Of a stretch of DNA of 64,000 bases, positions 32,711-44,399 are shown one piece after another. Under the pieces are notes generated by a model, which saw only the letters and a program-made list of their open reading frames with translations, did no database searches and was not told where the DNA came from. The DNA is taken from positions 62,001 to 126,000 of the forward strand of contig NW_025932603.1 of the NCBI RefSeq assembly GCF_000764305.2, written 5' to 3'. The position numbers and the translations under genes were made by a program. Within the stretch, counting starts at the first letter, position 1. Every line of letters starts with the position of its first letter. The DNA is from Hyalella azteca. Taxonomy: Eukaryota; Arthropoda; Malacostraca; Amphipoda; Hyalellidae.

Positions 32711-34129
32711 ACATTTCACCATCATTATACGTCAGCCAGCTGTTATTATGCCCATTTGCCCTTAAAAAATATAACACCATAATATGGCAATAAAAAGAAA
32801 TATAAGCCTAATAGTTGGTTATATAGCAAGCATGACTAATGTAGTAATATAAATAAGGAATAATCAGTGTTATAATTATCATTATAATGTAATGCGTCAA
32901 AATCGATTCTTACAGGAGTTGTGGTTGGAGAATGCGATTTATTAGCGCTGTTCACTGAACTTTGGTATAAATATACAATGACATTTGTCATGCTATCAGG
33001 ACGCAATAAGAGCAGTTCCATCTTCAATATACAATAGTATTATTTTTAGTCTCGGTATTGAATATTTCTACTTAATATTTAAAAATATAATATCGCTATC
33101 TCTATCAGTTTAGTTTAGTATTAGCTATCCAAAATAACATTAGTTTCAATATAAATACTTATAGTCCTATAGCGTTCAACATGTAAGTACTTATATTGAC
33201 TTATATAGTCAATCGAGTACTTGTAGTATGGTATAAGTACCTACAGTTTAAATTTAATCGAAAATTTAATATGGCATAGAAAAGTGGGTAGGTGGTGGAG
33301 GTGCCCGGGCTATTTTCATGCCCTGTTCACGCTGCAAGCTTGGCGCGGTGCCCTGTTTGTAGCGCCCCATGCCTTCCCCCAGTGGGGGAGGTGGGGGGAG
33401 TGGGTGTCTTGGGGGAAATTCTGTTATATGTACAGTGATGCCCACGCATGTCTGGGTGGTGGGTGCAACGTCATTTAAACGTAACAATTAACGTCTGGTT
33501 CTAGCATGTACTAGAAAATAGGTCTATATAAATCTTCTAGAAAAAAGACTTTTTTTCGAAAACCTCTAGAAGAAACCTCAAGAAGGCACCTCATAAAACA
33601 AGGATTATCTTACTTAAAACTTATGTAACGTCATCTATAAGTAACAATTAAAGTCGGATTCCAGCATTTAATTGAATAGACGTCTTAAAAACAAATTTAA
33701 TCCCCATATATTAAAATAAATTAAGAGCGGCTACAACGAATTTTCAACAATTGCGTCATGCTTCACGTCAGTTTCACGTTGCGTCGCAGTTTTTCGTGTC
33801 CCAAAAATCCCACGTCTTTCTTTTTTCCCTAAATTGCGTCATCGCATTAAAGCTGCGATAATGCACGGAAATTCCACCGAGTTTTGAATTTTCTTTTCCC
33901 TCACAGCAACACCGCAGTCGCTGCCAAGAAATTCTTTGCTTTATTTAATTTTTAAATGCCAATTCAAGTCAATTGTGGCGCAACCGTGGGCACATGCAGA
34001 TACCAATGTATATATTATATATATTTTAATGTACACTCAGAGACTGCAAATATGACGTCTATGTGTTCTATGAGTAAGAGGCTGTAAATATGACGTCTTT
34101 GTGTTCTAAGAGTAAGGGACTGAGATATT
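32711..34129. other. Intron DNA of the coiled-coil gene
   Basis: Contains a G-rich island at 33281-33480 and a loosely duplicated AACGTCAT-TA-AAGTAACAATTAA motif (about 33469 and 33630). No exon on the gene's strand was supported. Confidence 0.4.
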
Positions 34130-34262
34130 GTGAGCGCTGGCTGCTCTTGTTGTGAGGGATATTGTGAGGGCTGGCTGGTCTTGTTGCAGGGATATTGTGA
34201 GGGCTGGCTGGTCTTGTTGTGAGAGATATTGTGAGGGCTAGCTGGTCTTGTTGCTGGGGATA
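34130..34262. repeat. ~32-bp minisatellite, four copies
   Basis: GGGATATTGTGAGGGCTGGC then TGGTCTTGTTGT, inside the first intron of the coiled-coil gene. Confidence 0.8.
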
Positions 34263-34529
34263 ATGTGGACATTGATTTTTTGCAAATCCAATGCTTTTGG
34301 TTACAGTTATCGTTATTTGGTTATGTTGGTTACCAAGTTATGACTAAAAATATAAGAAATATTCCTTAATGTACAAACTGAAGCTGAATCTAAAACTCAA
34401 CAATGTGAACCAAATCAACATTTTGCTTCATACATTCAATCGACTAAATTTAATGGTAAATATCAAAATGCTAATACAAAATACTGCCGCAGCAGCGCAG
34501 CGGCGAGCAATGCATATATCATACTGAGG

Positions 34530-34713
34530 GTAAAAGTACCTCATTCGAGGGGGTAGACGTACCTCTTTCGGTGGTGTCATGTACCTTTTTCGGGGAGACA
34601 CACCATTTCTTGGAAGTTCACGTACCTCACTCAAGTACTTAAGATAACTCATTCTGGCACTGCAAGTACCTCTTACTGGTACGTCATGTACTTTTTTATG
34701 CAGGCTCACGTAC
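34530..34713. repeat. ~40-bp degenerate repeat reiterating the exon 1 donor
   Basis: On the minus strand (G/A)AAAGAGGTACGTG, the exon 1 donor, recurs as GTGAGGTACGTGAAC, GAAAGAGGTACGTC, GAATGAGGTACTT and AAAAAGGTACATGAC at irregular but roughly 40-bp spacing. Confidence 0.7.
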
Positions 34714-37173
34714 CTCTTTCTGGTGGTCGAGCTTGAGCTGGTCAACGCACTTTCCCAGGTGCTTGAGCTGCCCCTCCAGTTGCTGACGCTGCAGTTTCTC
34801 CACAGCGATATCCTTTGCCAAGACTTTGAGCTCTTCTTCTAGCTGCTTCTTCTCTTTGTCGAGGTCTAGTATCCGCTCCTCTGCCGCCTCCTTCTCTTCT
34901 TTGATGCTCTTCAGCTGAGCCTCCAGCTTCCTGTTTTCTTTGGTGAGGAACTCTATTTTTCTCGGCAGGAAGTTGATAAGAGTTCGGCTCAAATGGTCAC
35001 AGCTTTCATCCAAATCACCACTTGCAGCATCACTGGAATCAGTAATGATGGATGCTTCATTAGTTTCTGTGGCCCCTGCTAAATGTTGCGATGTCCCTTC
35101 TCCTAGAGAATCCAAGTTCTCATTCGCGCCACGTCGGTCCTCGGTGTGAGGTTCACCTGCTTCAGCTTCACTGACATACGCTGTGTCATATTCTTCAGAC
35201 ACGGGGCTGGATAAAACTGATTCCATGAGGGCTGTACGGTCGGCATCAGTGTAATACTCACCCTCTTCCTCACCATCATCATCGCCATCTTCGGCATTAA
35301 CTTCTTCGCCTTGATCGTCCTCATCCGTACCCTCATCACCAGTTTCCATGACAAAGTCATCCAGTTCTTCCTCTTCGTCTGAGGATCCGAACTGCCGGTG
35401 TAAAGTGGACAGTCTGGAAGCAAGGAACAGACTTCTGGAAGTCGAAGCCAATAGTTTCTGGTATAGCAATGAACAGTGCTCCTCCAGCTGTTCCAGTCTA
35501 TTGTGTCTAATATCTTCACCTCTGATGACCTCTAAAACCGTCTGTGTCATTTCAGCTTCCTCACCGATAATACCGTACTCCAGTCCCATCTCCAGCAGGA
35601 GGTCTACTGGAGGATCAAAAGTTTTAGTGTCCTCTGGATGGAGACACACGGCTTCGTCAGGCTCTTCTGGCTGCTTGGGTTCTTGCATGGAGACACTTTC
35701 CGACGATTCTTTACGTCTTTCACGCAGCATTTCCCGAATACTTGCGTATTCTTCTTCACTCTCCTGATTTTTCTGCCTGATCAGCTGCCACTGGGCACGG
35801 GAAGATTCCAGTTCTCGTCTCAGCTTCGTGAGAATATTTCGTTTTTGTTTGAGCTCATAACGCATTATGAGTTCGTCGTCATGAAGTTTTGCGTGTTGTT
35901 CTTTCAGGTCGGAGACAACAAGCCATGTTTGGTGGAGTGCGTCGGTCACACTCATCAATCTTGTTTCCTGCTGCACCACACGCTTCTGCAGCTCAACGTT
36001 CAGAGTATTTAACCTTTCGATTTCTGTCACTAAAGCTTTCTTTTCGTAAATCAAATCTCTCAGTTTTATGTACGTCTTACTGACACTCTTGCTCATCTCT
36101 TTATATTCGGCTGACGTTGGTAGAGGAACAGCAGCGTCATCTTCGGCTTCTTCTGGCCTCTGCTGCTGTTTAATTACATTTTGTTGTTCGGATTTCTCGA
36201 GTTGTTGGAAGAGAACCGCCAAGTTATTCAGTTGCAGCGACATCTGCTGGTTATCATTCAGGTACGTTTCGAGTTGATCTTTTAACCCGTGAATGACATC
36301 ATCCTTATCGTCAATTATTTTCTCGCATTCCCGTAGACGTCTTTTAAGATCATGACATTGGCTGTCAGATACCTCAAGTTGGGCGGACTTATGGGCGATC
36401 ATCCTAAGCATCTTGACGAAATCTTTGGACTTGGGCGTAGTTTCCCCTTTTCTGTCATTTTTAGCCGAACCTTCACCTTCTTTTTCCTCTACATCATCAG
36501 TTCCTATTTTAGTGGTTTGATCGAGTAACCCAACAGGTGTTACATCTACATCTGTTTCCGACTCACTGAGCTGGGTCTTCCTCTGGAACCAATTAGCGCT
36601 CACTTTATGGATGTTCGCTCTCAGAACTGCACACTGCTTCTCCTCATCAGCCAACCTCTTCTCCAAGCACCTGCAGTTAGGACATTCCATCCGGGTTTCT
36701 GCACCATGATTTGAAACAGACGACTCATCTAGGTTGACAACTCTAATGTTAGTTTCCACGTTGTTTTCGCTGGAGGTAACATCTTCACATTTTGTTGAGA
36801 GACCCACACTAAAATTTGAAAGAGATCTTTCGATTTCCTCCCCAGATCCTTCATTACTTTTGAAGTCTTTTTCTGTGTCATGGTTGCTACCACCACCACC
36901 GTGGTCCATCACTGTTGCTTGCGTGACACTACCATTAACATGACCATCTGAACTAACTCCAACCGCATTCAGCTCCACTCGGGCGCTGCCTCTGATGTTG
37001 TTGACTCCCTCATCACCCAAAGGTTCATCAACATCACTCATCACACGTTCTTGCACCACAGAAGCCACCTCATCGACACTGCTTGTGTGGTGAACGCTGG
37101 TTGTGTTCGACTCCATGTCTGCTTCTTCATTCCCTGATGACTTACCAGTACCAAGAGGATCATTCACGGGCAT
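34714..37173 (-). CDS. Exon 1 of a large coiled-coil/acidic protein
   Basis: The ORF starts at ATG 37173 (MPVNDPLGTGKSSGNEEA) and runs 820 codons to donor GAG|GTACGTG. Layout: a disordered Ser/Asp/Glu-rich N-terminus (1-160), and ECPNCRC at about 163-169, a possible half zinc site. Coiled coils lie at about 260-335, 370-495 and 735-820, and an Asp/Glu-rich block at about 598-640. With exons 2-5 the protein is about 1229 residues. It looks like a cytoskeletal, Golgi or centrosomal scaffold type, but I do not recognise the family. There is no transmembrane segment or signal peptide. Antisense ORFs over this exon are shadows. Confidence 0.88.
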
Positions 37174-38820
37174 TTTCAGATATTATATTTTTTAATCTAT
37201 TTAGTTGTGAATTATCAATTTTCATTCTAATATTATATTTTCATATCACTCGCGTCAACGTGGAATATATTTTCAGTTCTCGTGTCAATATAACATGTCT
37301 CTACGTAAATCACTTGATTATGTGATCTTAATGAATCTATATTGATAACCTAGTTAAAAACTAATCAAGTATTAACATATTAACGTTTTGTCGTCGTGAA
37401 AGATGATCTGTATAGAGAAGACGGCGAACTTTATTCACTTTCAACTCGTGAATAGAGTTTTATGGAAAGGATTTCAATTTCGACAAATGAACGGAAAAAA
37501 TATAATTTCCTGCCTAATATATAAGTTTATTTTAAAAAATCTAATGTGATCACTCCCTATCAAGATAGATTTAAATCAAAAGCTTTTTTGTTACCCCTCG
37601 AATATGGACAAAACCCCCTTGAGCTTTTTTTCTGGCAAGCATGTATTTTAGTTTAATAATATCGTAAATGTTCAATCATAATTTTATGATCCCCAGCAAA
37701 TATTATATAAATGTATTAATTACTCTTAAAATCTTAACTCAATGAATTAAATCATTCTCAATTACAGACGTAAGAACAAGGAATTTTATATGAATAACTG
37801 CTTATATTAAACAGAGGAAAATTCTAACTGAATAAGATAATCGCACATGGACAAGAATGTCTAAACGATGGTTTGGGAACACGTGACCTAAGTTCTCGTT
37901 AACAACTGTATATTGGATTACTTGTAAAAATAAATGATTAATTTATTACAAAATCCATTTTGTATGACTCTTTAATTCTTAATCCAGCATTGATATTGGA
38001 GTCGTTTTTTTGGCTGAATTATCTAATTTATTTGAATTGAAAGTATGTTTTTCATTTCATCTGATTTCTATAAATTATTCTTCAACATCAAATAATAATA
38101 TTGAGGAAGGAATCGACGGAACTCGTAGCAGGATCGACCAAGCAAGAAACACACCCTCACTGCACTAGCGCCGAGAGCGCACTGAGCGGCAAGGTGAGGG
38201 CTGCGAGGGTAAGGCGGTGGACGACAACAGCGTTGCCAACCTTTCGTCGCTCCTTCCGCGAACCCAGGCCTTTTTTTTTGCATATTTTTTCAATTAGAGC
38301 ACGTGTAGCGACGGCCTCATGTTTATAAACGCATTATGTGAATTACGCAGCATGTTTGCGGTCAACAAATGCGCCACAAAGAAGCATTGTGCGTCTTATT
38401 GCCACTGCCAGACGTATCGCTTAGAATTAGGAAAAAATATAGTTTTTTGCACGGGTTTAGAGGGTTCAAAATACACATACCATATTATATGATTTGCTAT
38501 TATTGCTTTTTATTACTAAACGATTTTTCTGGCCCTGGGAATAAGACGCACAATGCTTATTCACAGTTCTTCATATTTAATTCATTATTCAAATAAATGA
38601 TTTGATTTTACAAGTTCGTGAAATTGAATAACTTTTTCCCGTTTGATTTTTTCAGTCAATAGGATAAATTTTCCTTAATACCTAGAATGATACCGTCGTA
38701 GGAAATACTTAAGTAAAAAAGATAATAACTTAATAATGAAAAATTTAACATACCTAAAAGCATAATATAAAAAAAAACATACATAAAATCCCACCATGTA
38801 AATGGAGTTAATACATTGTA
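37174..38820. other. 5' flank of the coiled-coil gene
   Basis: AT-rich, with a CpG-rich patch at about 38100-38260. That patch contains donor-like AAG|GTGAGG on the plus strand, which could be an unplaced first exon or promoter. No exon is supported firmly. Confidence 0.3.
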
Positions 38821-38826
38821 AATAAA

Positions 38827-38900
38827 GTGACAGCGGCTGTCACCCTCGGGACGTCGACCCTCAGAGGGTACGCGCTGGTGCGCACAAAGCCGAGCCTCAG
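38827..38900. other. Isolated GC-rich exon-like segment
   Basis: 74 bases of high GC in AT-rich surroundings, open on both strands. Plus reads VTAAVTLGTSTLRGYALV to donor AG|GTGCGT. Minus reads LRLGFVRTSAYPLRVDVP and stops at TAA. No partner exon was found. Confidence 0.2.
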
Positions 38901-39239
38901 GTGCGTTCTATCAGATTCTTTTATATATGTATTTACCTGTGTATTTATAAATATTATTGATAAAGAAGGTCATCGACCCAAAGACCATTTGTTAAAACTA
39001 TATTTTTAGCCCATGCCACATGTGTATTGAATAAAGTAAACATTATTGAATCATTATAGTAAAAATATATGGACTGTGGCTCCAAAGCCGCGCTCCTTGC
39101 ATTTGTGCGTTGACAAGCGAAAGAATATTTGTTTTAATCACACACACTTTGTATTATTGAAATGCATCGGTGAAAAGAAAACATTGCCGCTTTTGAGAAA
39201 AAATTTGAACATTGCAGTAATCGCGAGCAAATAATTAGC

Positions 39240-39480
39240 CTTTCTATCCACTCGTGTAACGGTTGAGCTGCTATAGCTTTACGGTTGAGCTGCTAGTTTT
39301 ACGGTTGAGCTGCTAGTTTTACGGTTGAGCTGCTAGTTTTACAGTTATGATACTAGTTTTACGGTTAAGCTACTAGTTTTATACGGTTGAGCTGCTAAAT
39401 TCTCGGCTGAGCTGCCAGTTTTACGGTTGAACTTTTAGTTTTACGGTTAAGCCGAAAGTGTTACGGTTAAGCTACAATTA
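39240..39480. repeat. 20-bp minisatellite
   Basis: TTTTACGGTTGAGCTGCTAG, degenerating toward the right. Confidence 0.85.
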
Positions 39481-39699
39481 AGTGTGACAATTTAGACATC
39501 CATTTAACTGTCAAGACACGGTTTGAAAGTTTAGCTATTATATTAATCATTTTTAACCATTCGTTTAAGTGATTAAACATTTGTTCAACTCTTCAACCAC
39601 TATTAACGGTGTTCAGTAATTATTTTTAGTTTTTAACTGTCAATTAAGGTGGCTGTAATGTAAGAAACATCCCAAAACAATGTTGGTTTGTTCTCACGC

Positions 39700-39958
39700 T
39701 TGATCTAAGGAGCACCTCACGCTTGATTTAAGGACCTCACGCTTGATCTAAGGAGGACCTCACGCTTGATCTAAGGACCTCACGCTTGATCTAAGGAGGA
39801 CCTCACGCTTGATCTAAGGAGGACCTCACGCTTGATCTAAGGAGGACCTCACGCTTGATCTAAGGAGCACCTCATGCTTGATCTAAGGAGGGCCTCACGC
39901 TTGATCTAAGGAGGGTCTCACGCTTGATCTAAGGAGGACCTCACGCTTGATCTAAGAG
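39700..39958. repeat. 23-bp minisatellite, about 11 copies
   Basis: ACCTCACGCTTGATCTAAGG plus AGG. On the minus strand the unit contains the donor-like GTGAGGT. Confidence 0.85.
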
Positions 39959-40609
39959 TGATGACCAATGTTTGATTTATGTTTGAGCTGTATAAGCACT
40001 TATTTATAACATTACATTCCAAACTTGTTTCCAAACTTGTTTTATTATGTTTTTTCCAATCACGCGCATGGGAATTGTATAGAAAGGTTCAATGGAGACA
40101 GAAAGATGACAATTTTATTGAATAACAACAATGAAATGAAGATTGTGACGTCAACAATGAGAACAGTAACAACAACAACTAAAAATAGGTGAGGGAGTTG
40201 AATTAACATTACTTTACCCTCACACGTCACCGTTAACACAATTACGGGGGATGATGCATTGCATAGTAACCTACCTTAAATTACGTACACCCTAAGTCCC
40301 CTCTGCTCCGTACTTGTGCCCCATCATAGATACTTCTGGGATCCCCTTCCCCTACCTAGAAAGTCACAGCAATATATTACCTAACAATAAATAGTATAAT
40401 AAATACAAATAAATAGCTTATCAACTTAGGCGTTCAACAAGACTGAACCTTTTACCGTCTACATGATTTACTATCCTCGTTAGTAATTCAATAAAATCAC
40501 TGAATCGTATACTTGGCCGGTGGAGAGTTCATATTAGAAGAGGTTACGATAAATCTAAAGCTTGATAACAACAAACTACATTCGCTAGTTCAATGTGCTC
40601 AGCTTTCAT

Positions 40610-40615
40610 TTTATT
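40610..40615 (-). terminator. Candidate poly(A) signal of the glycoprotein gene
   Basis: AATAAA on the minus strand, 239 bases after the stop codon at 40856-40854. Confidence 0.35.
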
Positions 40616-40853
40616 TAATCTGTTTTAATATAGTTTACGGTACACAACATTATGTTGTTTTATGTAACTTGATTCAATCGGCAAACGTTAATTTGAGTTT
40701 GTGGTAGTAACATGGTAGCAAGAATCAATATAAAAAGCATACAGACTTCCAACACAACCTGCGCTGTTGTATATTACGACAATTTGTTCATCACGCATCG
40801 AATGTGTTAAGTTCGATTTGAAGTCTACCTTTTCTACCTTAAAGTCTACTAAT

Positions 40854-42704
40854 CTAGGGTCCCTCATGGGGCTTGTAAGATAAGTAGCTGGATTCTCCCG
40901 ACATTTCCTTCTTGTTAACTGGTTTTTGAGTTGAAACATAAACCTGGCTGGAACTCTGTGTTCGACCTAATTCATTTGCTGCCGAGTGAGTTTTATGGGG
41001 TGTACGATAGATATTTTCTCTTAAGTTTGCATCCGCATTAGTTGACTCTTCGCTAGCAACGTTAATTTTCTCGAAGTGGGTAGAAGTGCTGGACACGTGC
41101 AAAAGATTAGTGTTATCACCCGTTCTTATGGGTAGAAGTTTCGACTCGCCGTAAAGTTTTTGCTGGGTGGACTCATGTTTGTTCTGCGAAACTTGTTGAG
41201 TTTGTTGAGAAAGATTTTGGTTCTCTTTTGGAAGTGAGGGCTGGTTCAACTCTCGTGTAGGAGTTGTGTACGACGAGATAACTTGTGGTCGGTGAGACTT
41301 CTGTTTAGGCGGAAGACTTGGTTGTCTATGGTGTTGATGCTGCTGCTGTGCCGCGGGCTGATATGGCTGCCGTGTCGACATGTGAGGCTGTTGAAAAGAG
41401 GATGTTTGGTACTGTTCTCGGGTCGGTGGCCCTTTCAGGGGCGTGAGAGTTGGTTGAATTGGTTGACGAAGAGTTGTGTGATACAGTTGCTGGTGATGAA
41501 ATTGAGTATTATGACTAGAGGGCCGGTAGTGTTGGTGTGATGGTCGGTAATGCTGCCGCGTAGTGTTATACCGTACTTGCCGAAGAGGAGGCATTTGGTA
41601 ATGCGACGTTTCATTTTTCATCATTGATGCATCATATGGCCGCATTGTATAGTTACCTTTAGCTTCCTCGTCTTCAACGTCCTCCTCTTCTTCTTCTTCT
41701 TCGTAGCCATCTTCCTCGTCGTCATATTCTTCATCAGAGTCAGAACTGTACTTTTCTTCCAACAACTGCTTATGTTTGTTGTAGAACTCAAGGTATAATG
41801 CATATAAGGAGTTCTCAAAGTAACCATAATTTGGAATTAAGTCTTCGGCAGATTCTTCTACTGCTGCTTCAGCTTCACCATCCGAGCCAGTAGCATTATA
41901 GCTTGAAGTTTGTTCTATATCGCCTGCAGAATTGTAGCTTTCAGGTCTGCCGTACGAGCTATTCATAGTGCCGTACGAGCTCTCTGGTCTCTCATACGAG
42001 CTCTCTAGAGTGCTGTATGAGCTCACTGGTCTGCCGTACGAATCATAGTCTGTTTCGTATGAAAAGTAAGATTCGTTAGGTGGCACTCCGTACGTTAAAT
42101 ATTGGTGTCCCCAAGTTGGTCGTAGAATGAGGTCGACAAAACGATCCCACCAACTGTAAGTGAAGTAATCAGTGGCTACCACTCGGCGTACCCGCTTGTG
42201 ACTCGAGCGGCGACTACCATCACTCACAGCACTTCGTTTCTCTCGTCGATAGTAGACTTGATTGTAGTCTTTAGTTTTGGGATAGCCTCTATCACGATAC
42301 TCATTGGAGTGTCGGACAACTTCATACGACCCATATTGTTGAGAATCACCCAAGTATTTGTTGAATGAACTTTGTAAGTGGTTCGTCGCATCGTCCAATT
42401 CATCTTCATAATCCGCACCACCTTCCCTGCTGTCGGCTGCCTGGAGGGCCGCAAGAGTAGCAGGATCGGGCAAGAGGGTAACAGAAAGGACACCAAAGAG
42501 GCTACAGGCCACGCAGTAAGCGAGCATAAACATCATGTACTGCCACGAGCGCAGGATTTTGTTGTCGCTCAGGTAGGAGTTGGTGCCGAGGTAAGGTCTG
42601 ATTTCCCCGTTGAGGAAATAGTGGCGGAATTGGTCTCCCCACGAAGTGGTGTTCACGTGTCCAATATCATCGTCGTTGTTATCTTTGGTTGCGTTTGTGG
42701 TTGG
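40854..42704 (-). CDS. Main exon of a single-pass surface glycoprotein
   Basis: The acceptor CTTTTTTTTCTTCCAG precedes 42704, and phase 0 leads in with PTTNATKDNNDDDIG. The frame extends upstream of the first GTG/ATG, so this is not a first exon. It encodes 616 residues. A hydrophobic helix (WQYMMFMLAYCVACSLFGVL, about residues 151-174 of the whole protein) is followed by basic RREKR (about 250) and HKRVRR (about 266) sites resembling furin sites. Next come Tyr/Ser-rich repeats of the form SSY(E/G)RPES, a strongly acidic block (about 420-448), and a His/Gln/Pro-rich tail. Several N-x-S/T sites are present. The family is unrecognised. It could be a cuticle- or matrix-associated membrane protein, which is an inference. 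Confidence 0.85.
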   Translation of the reverse strand, partial: PTTNATKDNNDDDIGHVNTTSWGDQFRHYFLNGEIRPYLGTNSYLSDNKILRSWQYMMFMLAYCVACSLFGVLSVTLLPDPATLAALQAADSREGGADYEDELDDATNHLQSSFNKYLGDSQQYGSYEVVRHSNEYRDRGYPKTKDYNQVYYRREKRSAVSDGSRRSSHKRVRRVVATDYFTYSWWDRFVDLILRPTWGHQYLTYGVPPNESYFSYETDYDSYGRPVSSYSTLESSYERPESSYGTMNSSYGRPESYNSAGDIEQTSSYNATGSDGEAEAAVEESAEDLIPNYGYFENSLYALYLEFYNKHKQLLEEKYSSDSDEEYDDEEDGYEEEEEEEDVEDEEAKGNYTMRPYDASMMKNETSHYQMPPLRQVRYNTTRQHYRPSHQHYRPSSHNTQFHHQQLYHTTLRQPIQPTLTPLKGPPTREQYQTSSFQQPHMSTRQPYQPAAQQQHQHHRQPSLPPKQKSHRPQVISSYTTPTRELNQPSLPKENQNLSQQTQQVSQNKHESTQQKLYGESKLLPIRTGDNTNLLHVSSTSTHFEKINVASEESTNADANLRENIYRTPHKTHSAANELGRTQSSSQVYVSTQKPVNKKEMSGESSYLSYKPHEGP

Positions 42705-43849
42705 CTGGAAGAAAAAAAAGATGCGTAATCATAGTGATCGGAAAATAAATTACTGGGATTTGAAATTCAGGGTTGCCATAGATTGTAGTAGTTTCATTTT
42801 ATTTTTATTTCGTCCACTTTTTCTCGGACCGATCACAGCATTGCAATGATTTGAAAGTTAAAGTACTGCCATGCCTAGAAATTTTATCCCAATCCTTGTC
42901 CTTATTTAAGCAAGACGGAAATAAAGCCTGAAACGCATCCTTATAAATTCCGTATCCTCTGACGAAGAAATTAGTCAGTAAAATAGGGAAAATAGATTGA
43001 AATTTGTTTTCAAAAAAAAAAAGCGTAAAGACGAGGTTACTTTTAGTTTCAGCGCATTCCTCATTCAGTCAACCTTGGTTAAGTCAAGTCGTGTAGAAGG
43101 AAATGAACACAATATTACAGCGAGGATACAGTGAAAATTAAGCACTTGCGTAAGAAATTTGAAGAAGAATACGTGCAGTTAATGTCTTTGGCTGAAAGTC
43201 TAAAATAAATGACTGAGGCCTGGCAATGTTGTTGGTGGGGAGACGGATGAATTTTGTGTTCTATGCTCCTAACAGCCGTGTTATTTAACTGAATCCTAAC
43301 GTAAATTTGGGGGAAAATTTGAATTATATGTCGTGCAAATTGGAAATAAGAATGTTACCGAAAGAAGAGTACGTTACAGCAGGAGAAGTTGTCAATCTGT
43401 CAACGTATACATAAACTTATTATATTCCAAACCGGGTGCTTTAAAATAAAAGAATCATTTGAATAACTACGTGCAAATAATTAAGTCATATTGAATGTCT
43501 AGTTAAATAACTACGTGCTATAAGTTAGGTCAATTGAGCATCTAGATTAAGAAAACACGGGCCAAAATTCAGGCCATATTGAGCTAGTAAGTGCCATAAG
43601 TTTGTTCAAATTACGCTACAATGAAAATCACTACATTCATGAATCCCAAAAAATGTAGATTATCCTACAGTGACGTGATTGCCATTGTTCACATAACTAC
43701 CTTGTGCGATATCTGCTGACGTCGGTGACCAGTTAGTCTCGGTAGCTCCTGTTGATCCATGTCGGGTTGACGGTCAATATTCCGCCAGTTTTGTAGAAAA
43801 TCCTGCTGTAGACTTCAAGGTTGGATTTTAGGCAGACTTTCACATCAAA

Positions 43850-43985
43850 TTTTCTGCTGACTCACAGGTAGAATTTTCTGCAGACTTCAAGGTAGAATTT
43901 TCTGCAGACTTGAATGTAGAATTTTTCACAGATTTCATGGTAGAGTTTTCTGCAGATTTCTGCAGAAACATTTCTAGATTTCTGC
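43850..43985. repeat. Degenerate TTTTCTGCAGACTT repeat
   Basis: Short units of GTAGAATTTTCTGCAGACTT in the last intron of the glycoprotein gene. Confidence 0.65.
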
Positions 43986-44399
43986 AGAAACATTTTCTTC
44001 TTGAAATTTTCCCGTAGGTTGCAGATGGGGCTTGGATAAATTCTTCTGCCGTTTTGACAGTTTGATTTAATAAACATTTTTAAAGTTATATGTCTGATTT
44101 TATCTATGAGTGATATGTCTACGCTAACGAAACTTAAGCATCAGAATATATAACACTTGGAAAGAGTTGTGGCATTGTGATATTCACTCAGTTGAGTAAA
44201 GATTTTCTAGGGCATTTAATGCTCCTTGGCGTATTTTTACCATACTAAAAAAGTTTCGGAATTCAATTCCGAAATAGTTTCGAAATTGAAGCATTCTTGC
44301 TATTATGTTTTTTTAATGTATATGTGTTTGCTTCTATGGGCATCTTTTACTGTATTTCGTCGAAAAAAAAAATTGTAATTTTAAATAATGCGAGTTTCC

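Noticed and set aside
34428..34745. 105-codon minus-strand ORF overlapping the coiled-coil exon end
   Set aside because: It is another frame across the donor-derived repeat and intron.
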